11,866 nt of DNA. Source: an uncultured Bacteroidota bacterium. GTDB lineage: Bacteria; Bacteroidota; Bacteroidia; UKL13-3. Numbering within the stretch: position 1 is the first letter of the stretch; each line of letters opens with the position of its first letter. Positions 1-6,006 of the stretch are shown one piece after another. The DNA is taken from positions 1-11,866 of the forward strand of contig CAISTO010000470.1 of the NCBI GenBank assembly GCA_903888395.1, in the 5' to 3' direction. Made by a program: the position numbers and the translations under genes. The notes below the pieces were generated by a model that made no database searches, was not told the origin of the DNA, and saw nothing but the letters and a program-made list of their open reading frames with translations.

Positions 1-1
1 A

Positions 2-187
2 TTGAGCCGAGATTATGATATAAATTTAAACATTGAAGAAAGTTTGAAGGCCTTGAAATTATTGCCTGCAAATGGTACAATTTTTGTTTTTCACGATAGT
101 GAAAAAGCGTTTGATAATTTAAAAATTATTTTACCAGAATTACTTCAATATTATCAAAGCAAAGGCTACTGTTTTGAATCACTTTAA
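2..187 (+). CDS. Polysaccharide deacetylase family protein, C-terminal fragment (5' end outside window)
   Basis: Only the last 61 residues are present; the frame is open to the left edge, so the apparent TTG start is not a real start. The fragment carries the last conserved block of NodB-type carbohydrate esterase 4 proteins: a hydrophobic strand followed by His-Asp-Ser (FVFHDSEKAF), then an LPELL helix and a closing G-Y-C-F segment. In this family the histidine of that block is a catalytic residue of metal-dependent N-deacetylation of chitin- or peptidoglycan-like sugars. The catalytic Asp and metal-binding HxxxH motifs lie outside the window, so activity and substrate cannot be judged. The assignment rests on this short block. 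Confidence 0.72.
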   Translation: MSRDYDINLNIEESLKALKLLPANGTIFVFHDSEKAFDNLKIILPELLQYYQSKGYCFESL

Positions 188-195
188 ACTTTTTT

Positions 196-218
196 CATTT
201 TATTACTTGAATAAAATG
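196..218 (+). terminator. Weak AT-rich hairpin after the deacetylase gene
   Basis: A perfect 9-bp stem (CATTTTATT / AATAAAATG) with a 5-nt loop begins 8 bases past the stop codon. A T-run precedes the stem rather than following it, so it is not a canonical intrinsic terminator. It may stabilise the transcript 3' end or be chance in AT-rich DNA. Confidence 0.25.
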
Positions 219-249
219 GCATCATAACTATTATTATTTATATTGAAAT

Positions 250-693
250 ATGGAAGATATATTTTTTACCGATGAGTATTTTATGAAGCAAGCCTTAATT
301 GAAGCTCAAAAAGCTTTTGACATGGGTGAAGTACCTGTTGGGTGTGTGGTGGTAAGTAACAATCAAATTATAGGAAAAGGACATAATTTAACTGAGCAAC
401 TAAATGATGTAACTGCTCATGCCGAAATGCAAGCTATCACTGCCGCTGCTAACTATTTAGGAGCAAAATATTTGAACGATTGTACTATTTATATTTCTTT
501 AGAACCTTGTGTAATGTGTGCTGGCGCAATATTTTGGGCACAATTTGAAAGGGTAGTTTTTGCTGCAAAAGATGAAAAAAGAGGCTTTGAAAAAGCAATG
601 GTAAAACTTCATCCTAAAACAAAAATTCATTCAGGAATTTTAGCAAATGAAGCAGCTGAATTAATGAAATTATTTTTTAAAAATTTACGATAA
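250..693 (+). CDS. tadA: tRNA-specific adenosine deaminase TadA
   Basis: A zinc-dependent deaminase of the cytidine deaminase fold, 147 residues, full length for the family. It converts adenosine at the wobble position (A34) of tRNA-Arg(ACG) to inosine in the cytoplasm. The HAE motif lies at residues 57-59 (catalytic E59, zinc ligand H57) and the PCxxC motif at 86-90 (zinc ligands C87 and C90), the same numbers as in E. coli TadA. The PVG segment near residue 30 and the EKRGFEKA segment near 109-116 also fit. The start is the only reasonable ATG and has no Shine-Dalgarno sequence. The last 9 bases overlap the end of menF, which is transcribed towards it. A guanine or cytosine deaminase is less likely given the match of length and motif positions. 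Confidence 0.93.
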   Translation: MEDIFFTDEYFMKQALIEAQKAFDMGEVPVGCVVVSNNQIIGKGHNLTEQLNDVTAHAEMQAITAAANYLGAKYLNDCTIYISLEPCVMCAGAIFWAQFERVVFAAKDEKRGFEKAMVKLHPKTKIHSGILANEAAELMKLFFKNLR

Positions 694-1683
694 AAACTTT
701 AAAACTGTTTGTAATTTCTGTTCAGTTTCTGTCCATTCACTTTCAGCATTTGATTGTACTGTAATTCCACAGCCGGCATAAGCATTTACATGATTTTTAA
801 ATATTTCCATGCAACGAATATTTACATAAAGTTGTGTTTTATTATTTGATTTTATACCCACAAATCCAGCGTAAAATTTACGGTCTAAATGCTCGTTTTT
901 AGTTATAAAATCAATTGCATTTTTGCTTGGTAATCCACCAACTGCGGGTGTTGGATTCAACTCATTTAAAAATGAATCTAAAATTCCTTTTTTATTGGCT
1001 ATTTTATAATCACTCCAAAGATGACAAAGATGCCCTGAAACAATACTTTTTGGCCCCTCCTTATTGATTAATTCAAGTTCATGTTTTTGAATTAAATTTT
1101 CAATAAATAATTCTACTTGATGGTGTTCATCTATTTCTTTTTCACCCCAAGCTGTAAAGGTATCAAATAATTTTGTTCCGGCTATTGCAGTAGTTTCTAA
1201 TTCCTGTTTTGTTGCTTTTAAAAGTAGTTCTGGGGTGGCAGCAATCCAAGTTCCTGTAATACTACTTGAAACTGCGTATACAAAAGCATTGGGGTAACTT
1301 AAACACAAATTCAAAAAATAGGCATTGACATCTATTTCTTCTGCTATTTTAAATTCTTTACATCTTGCTAATACTACTTTACTTATTTGTTGAAATTGCT
1401 TCATTTCAAGTATTGCAGTATCTACTTTTTGAATAAAATCTGTTTCAGAATCATAATTATTTTTACTGTTTCTTTGATATGAAACAACTTCAAACTTGTT
1501 TATTTCTTTATCTAAAACACATGCAAAAGCATTGCTTCCAGCATTAAATGGAGAAATATAAAAAATATCTTTTTCTGATTCGGAAATTAAATCAATGGGC
1601 ACAAGTTGGCTATTAATTTTTCCTTCTCTTTTAACTATTTCATTAGTTCCAGGAAGCCTATAAAAAACAATGGCTTTGCTCAA
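685..1683 (-). CDS. menF: Isochorismate synthase, chorismate-binding enzyme (menaquinone pathway)
   Basis: A chorismate-utilising enzyme of 332 residues, predicted to convert chorismate to isochorismate with Mg2+, the first committed step to menaquinone. Visible family motifs are KVVLAR at 102-107, ATPELLL at 149-155, AIAGT at 166-170, EIDEHH at 183-188, NPTPAVGG at 243-250, ERxxYAG-like RKFYAG at 268-273, and a closing YAGCGI (302-307) with EWTETE near 316-321. K102 and E152 are 50 residues apart, as are the general base and acid of E. coli MenF (K190/E240) and EntC (K147/E197). The first codon is TTG at 1683; going upstream a stop at 1699-1701 is met before any ATG, and the next internal Met is residue 94. 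It starts 11 bases after menI stops, so the two are almost surely cotranscribed. Salicylate or aminodeoxychorismate synthase is possible by family but less likely beside menI. Confidence 0.88.
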   Translation of the reverse strand: MSKAIVFYRLPGTNEIVKREGKINSQLVPIDLISESEKDIFYISPFNAGSNAFACVLDKEINKFEVVSYQRNSKNNYDSETDFIQKVDTAILEMKQFQQISKVVLARCKEFKIAEEIDVNAYFLNLCLSYPNAFVYAVSSSITGTWIAATPELLLKATKQELETTAIAGTKLFDTFTAWGEKEIDEHHQVELFIENLIQKHELELINKEGPKSIVSGHLCHLWSDYKIANKKGILDSFLNELNPTPAVGGLPSKNAIDFITKNEHLDRKFYAGFVGIKSNNKTQLYVNIRCMEIFKNHVNAYAGCGITVQSNAESEWTETEQKLQTVLKFLS

Positions 1684-1694
1684 TTTATTTGATA

Positions 1695-2123
1695 TTATTT
1701 ACGGATTTCAATAACGCTCATTGTTAAACGACTAATGCAACAAAGTTTATCGTCATCGTCTGTAATTTTAATTTCCCAAACTTGTGTAGTTTTACCCAAA
1801 TGAATTGGAATTGCTTTGCCATAAACCCAACCTTTGTTTGCAGAACGAATATGATTGGCATTAATATCTAATCCTAATGCTACGTATTTAGTTCGGTCTA
1901 TACACAAATTAGCGGCCATGCTTCCTACAGTTTCTGCCAAGGCGCAAAAAGCACCGCCATTTACTACACCAAGTGGCTGTGTTGTTCTATGGTCAACGGG
2001 CATTTTAGCTAATAAATAATTGGTACTTACCTCTATAAATTCAATGCCTAACCATTCGCTCATGGTATTTGCATTGCGCAAATGTATTGCTTCTAAAGTT
2101 ACTTCGGGAGTTATGTTTAACAT
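1695..2123 (-). CDS. menI: 1,4-dihydroxy-2-naphthoyl-CoA thioesterase (hotdog fold, PaaI/YdiI type)
   Basis: A hotdog-fold acyl-CoA thioesterase, about 142 residues, alignable with remembered E. coli YdiI (MenI) over nearly its whole length: TLEA near the start, MPVD-RT-QP, GGA---LAE--GS, INANH-RSA, HLG---QVW-I and the LCC-SRLT tail. It would hydrolyse DHNA-CoA to DHNA in menaquinone synthesis. Counting from the ATG at 2123, catalytic E64 matches YdiI E63, Q49 matches Q48 and H91 matches H89. The His of the HGG motif (YdiI H54) is Asn here (N55). A TTG three codons upstream (2132) would also keep the frame open, but the ATG fits the homologue's N-terminus better. It lies 11 bases upstream of menF on the same strand, which supports the pathway role over a general PaaI phenylacetyl-CoA thioesterase. 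Confidence 0.86.
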   Translation of the reverse strand: MLNITPEVTLEAIHLRNANTMSEWLGIEFIEVSTNYLLAKMPVDHRTTQPLGVVNGGAFCALAETVGSMAANLCIDRTKYVALGLDINANHIRSANKGWVYGKAIPIHLGKTTQVWEIKITDDDDKLCCISRLTMSVIEIRK

Positions 2124-2160
2124 ATTGCGCAATTAAACAAAAACTATTTGAAGTGCCAAT

Positions 2161-2217
2161 TTATATAAACAAAAAAAGTCATTAGTTATTTAACTAATGA
2201 CTTTTTTGTTTATATAA
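2161..2217 (-). terminator. Long inverted-repeat terminator of the secreted-protein gene
   Basis: Arms of 28 and 27 bases pair along their whole length with one unpaired A and a 2-base centre. The core is an 11-bp GTCATTAGTTA / TAACTAATGAC stem, flanked by an A-run and a T-run that also pair. It starts 7 bases past the stop of the upstream minus-strand gene and gives it a hairpin followed by seven Ts. Pairing continues 10 bases beyond the T-run, which is more than a terminator needs. Confidence 0.82.
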
Positions 2218-2224
2218 GTATCAT

Positions 2225-2941
2225 TTACCATTCATCTTCATCCACCAATTTCGGCTCTTTCATTGATGTTTGGAATCTTGCAATGGTATCTTTTATTTCT
2301 CTATCAGCATAACGTAATATAATATCATTACCCCTAATATTTGTTGTAGAATTATAGTAATATTCAAAGTAATTTCTAAAAGGTTTTCCATTGGCAGGAA
2401 TTGGACCCCTATGAACCAAATTTGTAATTGAATATTTGTATCTTCCTTCTTTAATTAAAACAATTAGTTTAAACTCATATTTTCCAATACTTTTTTTATT
2501 GTACTTATTAGCATAAGAATAGGCATTGATGGAGCCATTCATTACTAGTTTTTGACCATATTTTTGAACTTCAAAAATATTATTATCCTTTCCAAATATT
2601 TTCTCTCCAAATTTTTTGGCCCTAGCATATAATGAATCACTACCGCTATCTTCCTGTTCTACTACTCCATTATATGTAATTAAATTAGTAATTGAATCAA
2701 AATTTAAAACGATTCTTTTATATGCTACAATTGAATTTTCAGTATCTGATATTACAGAATCAGTTGCTGATGAATCGCTTGATTGTGTATTTGATGTACT
2801 ATCAGTATAACTGTAATCATAAGTAGGAGCATTTTGATCTTGCCCTTGAGCCGTTGCAATTTGCGAAAGCCCTAATAGAAAAATTGTTAAAACGAAGATT
2901 ATTGTTTTCAAATTCTGTATTTTTAATGTTTGTTTTGACAT
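2225..2941 (-). CDS. Secreted DUF4468-like protein of unknown function
   Basis: I recognise no enzyme in this 238-residue protein. Residues 11-31 form a hydrophobic signal segment ending in ATA before QG, a good signal peptidase I site, with no lipobox Cys. Residues 40-70 are a Ser/Thr/Asp-rich, probably disordered linker. The rest alternates strands and ends acidic (DEDEW). The arrangement of an SDSLYARAKKF helix near 101-111, a G-S-I block near 136-138 and a KEGRYKYSIT strand near 164-173 is what I expect of DUF4468 (TBP-like fold) proteins of Bacteroidota, whose role is not known. The ATG at 2941 is preferred over the TTG one codon upstream. It stands alone: its own terminator separates it from menI, and the next gene is divergent. 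Confidence 0.7.
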   Translation of the reverse strand: MSKQTLKIQNLKTIIFVLTIFLLGLSQIATAQGQDQNAPTYDYSYTDSTSNTQSSDSSATDSVISDTENSIVAYKRIVLNFDSITNLITYNGVVEQEDSGSDSLYARAKKFGEKIFGKDNNIFEVQKYGQKLVMNGSINAYSYANKYNKKSIGKYEFKLIVLIKEGRYKYSITNLVHRGPIPANGKPFRNYFEYYYNSTTNIRGNDIILRYADREIKDTIARFQTSMKEPKLVDEDEW

Positions 2942-3000
2942 CAAAAATATAAAAAAGCAATGAAACTTTTTTATTTTTTTTTATTTTCTGGTTTTTTTAA

Positions 3001-3008
3001 CAAATCTA
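3001..3008 (-). promoter_or_regulatory. Candidate -7 element (TAGATTTG) for the DUF4468-like gene
   Basis: On the minus strand TAGATTTG fits the Bacteroidota -7 consensus TAnnTTTG exactly and lies 60 bases before the start codon. No TTG sits at the usual -33 distance, so the call rests on one element in AT-rich sequence. Confidence 0.38.
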
Positions 3009-3163
3009 CCCACATAGTTAATTCGAAAATTTGTAATATTGTATTTATTTTCTAATTAATTATAAACCTGATATTGATTATTAATTACCATTTATTTTTT
3101 TAAAATTGATGGAATGATTTAATAATTAAATATTTTTTTCAATAAAATCAACTATATATTTAC

Positions 3164-3622
3164 ATGAAAAATATTCTTTTAGCCTTTACCTTACTGCTTC
3201 TATTTGTTTCGTTTTCTTCATCCAATGATTCAGCTGAACTTAAATGGTTAGACTGGAATACGGGTTATCCTTTAGCTAAAAAACAAAACAAAATTATATT
3301 AGTAGATGCTTATACTGATTGGTGTGGTTGGTGTAAAAAAATGGATAGAGATACATACACAAATTCAGACATAATAAAGGCACTGAATAAGGATTTTATT
3401 GTCATAAAATTCAATCCTGAGTTGGAAAATATAGTATATGAATTAGATGGAAATAAAATTACAGGGAGAGAATTATTTGGACAATTAACCCAAGGAAAAT
3501 CAACTGGATTTCCAACAACATATTTTATTCAACCAAACAAAAAACAAATTCAAATTGCAGCGGGATATTTAGCTCCCATTGATTTTATGAAAGTTTTAGA
3601 TCAAGCTTTGGTAATGAAATAG
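3164..3622 (+). CDS. Periplasmic thioredoxin-fold protein with CGWC motif
   Basis: A 152-residue thioredoxin-like protein. Residues 1-20 are a signal peptide (Lys then a Leu/Phe-rich core); no lipobox is present, so it should be soluble in the periplasm. The redox motif WCGWC places the active cysteines at C54 and C57, and the cis-proline loop TGFPTTYF has P117. The WCGWCKKMD context is typical of the Thioredoxin_7/DUF255-like branch common in Bacteroidota rather than of classical CGPC thioredoxin. It could reduce or isomerise disulfides of envelope proteins; the partner is unknown. An OmpA-family protein with paired cysteines in its repeats lies 94 bases downstream on the same strand, but whether they are cotranscribed or linked is inference. 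No clear promoter was found upstream. Confidence 0.85.
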   Translation: MKNILLAFTLLLLFVSFSSSNDSAELKWLDWNTGYPLAKKQNKIILVDAYTDWCGWCKKMDRDTYTNSDIIKALNKDFIVIKFNPELENIVYELDGNKITGRELFGQLTQGKSTGFPTTYFIQPNKKQIQIAAGYLAPIDFMKVLDQALVMK

Positions 3623-3667
3623 TTTATTTAATTACACACTTTATAACGAATTTAAACTAAAATAAGT

Positions 3668-3675
3668 TAGTTTTG
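3668..3675 (+). promoter_or_regulatory. Candidate -7 element (TAGTTTTG) for the OmpA-family gene
   Basis: TAGTTTTG matches TAnnTTTG exactly, 41 bases before the ATG, leaving room for a leader of about 35 bases. No TTG is found at the -33 position. It overlaps a 7-bp AT-rich hairpin (3654-3673). Confidence 0.38.
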
Positions 3676-3716
3676 ATATTTGTTATCTATAGTATTTTTA
3701 AAAATATAATAAAATC

Positions 3717-5207
3717 ATGAAAAGAATTATCCAAGTTTTACTTATCCTTTTAATATTTTCTAATAATGCACATACACAAACTAATGTGCAAAAATGGAAT
3801 TTAAATTTCAATGTTGGGAAAAACGATTATATTGGTTCATTGAGTCAATCTGATAAAATTTTTAGTACTTTTTTTGCCATTACAAGTATACAATATAGTA
3901 GGTTTATTGATTCTAAATTTGATTTGGTTATAAATACTAATAATGGAGTTTGGGCATATTCAACTTTTAAAAATGATATTTATGTTACTAGAGGGTATAG
4001 AGAATTTAGCGTTTCCGCTCGATATAGATTTAAAAGATTAGACGTTTCCAAAATTAGTCCCTTTATATCCATGGGAGTTGGAACTAGATTTTTTACTTCA
4101 AAAATATATAACAATGAAAACACTTTAAACGATATGACTATTCCCGTTTCTGCAGGTTTTGATTTACGACTTGGAAAAAAAACGGCACTTAGATTTGAAT
4201 CTGTTTTTGGATTTACCAATAAAAATATAAATGATGGAAACCTATCAACAGAAAATACTGTTTTGGGAAAAGATGCTTATTTTCAAAATAATTTAGGATT
4301 TGTTTTTTATATTGATTTCAAATCAAAATCTTCAAACGTTAAAGACATTAACCCTGAAATAATTAAAAAAAAAGAAAAAAAATATAAAATAAAAAAAGCC
4401 AAACGTGATAAATCTAAAATTGATGATAGAGATAAAGATGGCATTTTAGATTTTGACGATAAATGTCCTGATGTAAAGGGTGTAAAAAAACTTAATGGTT
4501 GTCCTGAAAATGATGATGACAATGATGGAGTAACAAATGAAAATGACAATTGTCCAAATATAGCTGGGGATTCAAGATTTAGTGGATGTTTAGATTCTGA
4601 TAATGATGGGGTGTCTGATTTTTATGATAAATGCCCAAATGTAAAAGGTAGCTTAACATTATCTGGTTGCCCTGATTCTGATAATGATGGCATTTCTGAC
4701 CTTAATGATAGCTGTGTTTTTAGTCCTGGAACTGAGGAGCTAAATGGTTGTCCGGATAGAGATAATGACGGAATTGGTGATAAAATTGATAAATGTCCAG
4801 ATGAGTATGGTTTAGTAGAATTAGACGGATGCCCTAAAGCTGCTTTTGTTCCAACTAAACTTAGAGCATTATTGATGGCTTCAAAAAAAATGATTCAATT
4901 TGAAGACGGAAATATAGTTTTAAAACCTTCTTCTTTTAGTATATTAAACCAAATTGCTGAGGAATTGAAAGTAAATACAAATCTTAAAATTATTATTCAA
5001 TGCTATACTGATAATAAAGGAAATGAATTTAAAAACTTACAGTTATCAATTAAAAGAGCAAATGAAGTTGCTTTGTATTTTATAAGAAAAGGCATTGATA
5101 AAAATAGGGTTTCAAGTGAAGGATTTGGAGGGCTAAAACCCATAACTGAAAATAATAGCGAAAATGGTAGGGCTATGAATCAAAGGATTGAATTAATTAT
5201 TAAATAA
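3717..5207 (+). CDS. OmpA-family outer-membrane protein with TSP type 3 calcium repeats
   Basis: A full-length 496-residue protein. Residues 1-20 are a signal peptide ending AHT before Q. Residues about 24-200 alternate aromatic strands, consistent with an 8-stranded beta-barrel. A lysine-rich linker (about 203-235) leads to five Asp-rich thrombospondin type 3 repeats (236-373). The C-terminal OmpA domain (about 390-496) has the TDNKG loop and LSIKRA helix; D432 and R447 are 15 residues apart, as are the peptidoglycan-binding D271 and R286 of E. coli OmpA, and GRAMNQRIE closes the domain. It should anchor the outer membrane to peptidoglycan, with the repeats acting as a Ca2+-stiffened spacer. 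The gene ends one base before a terminator shared with the convergent cpsB. The substrate of the barrel, if any, is unknown. Confidence 0.9.
   Translation: MKRIIQVLLILLIFSNNAHTQTNVQKWNLNFNVGKNDYIGSLSQSDKIFSTFFAITSIQYSRFIDSKFDLVINTNNGVWAYSTFKNDIYVTRGYREFSVSARYRFKRLDVSKISPFISMGVGTRFFTSKIYNNENTLNDMTIPVSAGFDLRLGKKTALRFESVFGFTNKNINDGNLSTENTVLGKDAYFQNNLGFVFYIDFKSKSSNVKDINPEIIKKKEKKYKIKKAKRDKSKIDDRDKDGILDFDDKCPDVKGVKKLNGCPENDDDNDGVTNENDNCPNIAGDSRFSGCLDSDNDGVSDFYDKCPNVKGSLTLSGCPDSDNDGISDLNDSCVFSPGTEELNGCPDRDNDGIGDKIDKCPDEYGLVELDGCPKAAFVPTKLRALLMASKKMIQFEDGNIVLKPSSFSILNQIAEELKVNTNLKIIIQCYTDNKGNEFKNLQLSIKRANEVALYFIRKGIDKNRVSSEGFGGLKPITENNSENGRAMNQRIELIIK
4422..4835 (+). repeat. Five in-frame thrombospondin type 3 repeats inside the OmpA-family gene
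   Basis: A degenerate tandem repeat of 27-28 codons: residues 236-263, 264-291, 292-319, 320-346 and 347-373. Each has a D-x-D-x-D-G calcium loop followed by two cysteines, in the KCP and GCP contexts. Repeat 2 has GC then L instead of GCP, and repeat 4 has SCV in place of KCP. DNA copies have diverged (for example GATAATGATGG in several units), so recent expansion is not evident. Confidence 0.88.
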
Positions 5208-5245
5208 AAAAAAGGTGATGAGTTTTAAAACTTATCACCTTTTTT
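5208..5245. terminator. Bidirectional terminator between convergent ompA-like and cpsB genes
   Basis: A 38-base palindrome centred at 5226/5227 with six As on the left, a GGTGAT / ATCACC core, AGTTTTAAAACT in the middle and six Ts on the right. The only imperfect pair is G5220 with T5233, a G-U wobble on the plus transcript. It begins directly after the OmpA-family stop and ends one base before the cpsB stop, so it can end both transcripts. Confidence 0.9.
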
Positions 5246-5246
5246 A

Positions 5247-6005
5247 TTAAAGAGAATTATTTAATAATTCAATGCTACATGCTTTTTGATATAATTTTGA
5301 TTGAATTACTTTTTCTTGAATGATTAAAGCATGCCTGATATTATGTGCATCGCTTCCAACAAAACTATGTATCTTTTTATCAATTATAAACTCCGCTGCT
5401 TTTAATACATGCGGACTGTAATAACCTATAAGGGAAAGATTATTAAGCTGTAATAGCACATTGTTATCAACTAATTCTTCGTATTTTTCTTTCTTCTGGT
5501 GGTAATATGAATATCTCTCTGGATGTGCTAAAACTGGGTTAAAACCTTGAATTTGTAGTTCAAATATTACAGATTTAAAATTTCTGGCTTCTTCTAAAAA
5601 GGGCATTTCCACCAGCACATATTTTTTACTTCCACCAAAACTTAAAATTTCATTGTTTATTATTTTTGCTTCAATTGCATCATCTATCATATATTCAGCG
5701 GCAACTTCTAATTCAATAGATAGGCTTTGCTCTTTTAAATAATTTTGCAATTCTTGCAATTTTGGAATTAGATTATTCGGTCCATTTTGGTAAAAATCAC
5801 TCATAATATGTGGAGTCGTAATTACCTTTGTATAACCCATTGATGCCATTACATTCAATATTTCTAAGGCTTCTTCCAATGTTTGAACACCGTCATCTAC
5901 CCCATGAATAAGATGAGAGTGTAATTCTACCTTAATAGGATTAATAAATGGAGTATTGTTTTTATCTACTCCATTATTACCAAATATATTTCCAAAAAAA
6001 CTCAA
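5247..6005 (-). CDS. cpsB: PHP-domain tyrosine-protein phosphatase, CpsB/YwqE type
   Basis: A 252-residue metal-dependent (usually Mn2+) phosphatase of the PHP fold, cytoplasmic. Known relatives dephosphorylate bacterial tyrosine kinases that control capsule or exopolysaccharide export. Visible metal and catalytic positions are H29 and H31 (HSH), the DDG at 37-39, H66 (TTPH), E104 (AAEY), H161 and R164 (HPERY), and D219/H221 (GSDAH). The first residues (MSFFGNIFG) are typical of this family in Bacteroidota, yet the codon is TTG; a stop lies five codons upstream with no ATG between, and the next Met is residue 53. It starts one base after the stop of the PGI/PMI gene, showing tight coupling. 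The partner BY-kinase is not in the window. A histidinol phosphatase of the same fold is less likely given the motif set and neighbours. Confidence 0.88.
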   Translation of the reverse strand: MSFFGNIFGNNGVDKNNTPFINPIKVELHSHLIHGVDDGVQTLEEALEILNVMASMGYTKVITTPHIMSDFYQNGPNNLIPKLQELQNYLKEQSLSIELEVAAEYMIDDAIEAKIINNEILSFGGSKKYVLVEMPFLEEARNFKSVIFELQIQGFNPVLAHPERYSYYHQKKEKYEELVDNNVLLQLNNLSLIGYYSPHVLKAAEFIIDKKIHSFVGSDAHNIRHALIIQEKVIQSKLYQKACSIELLNNSL

Positions 6006-6006
6006 T

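Noticed and set aside
2131..2150. Promoter for menI (TAGTTTTTG on the minus strand, with TTTG in the upstream terminator)
   Set aside because: The -7 element has one base too many and the spacing to TTTG is 23 bases; too weak to list as a feature.
2942..2949. Perfect TATTTTTG on the minus strand just upstream of the DUF4468-like gene
   Set aside because: It abuts the ATG, so transcription would start inside the coding sequence, and no TTG lies at the -33 distance. TAGATTTG at 3001-3008 is better placed.
3654..3673. AAACTAA / TTAGTTT hairpin between the thioredoxin and OmpA-family genes as a terminator
   Set aside because: Only 7 AT pairs and no proper T-run after it; it overlaps the -7 candidate and is likely chance.
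4307..4549. Antisense open frame within the OmpA-family gene
   Set aside because: It mirrors the lysine- and aspartate-rich coding strand, giving Ser/Phe/Leu-rich low-complexity protein with no family features.
4422..4835. Asp-rich repeat region as a phase-variable or recently expanded tandem repeat
   Set aside because: The copies differ strongly at the DNA level and match the ancient thrombospondin type 3 protein repeat; no short identical units prone to slippage are seen.
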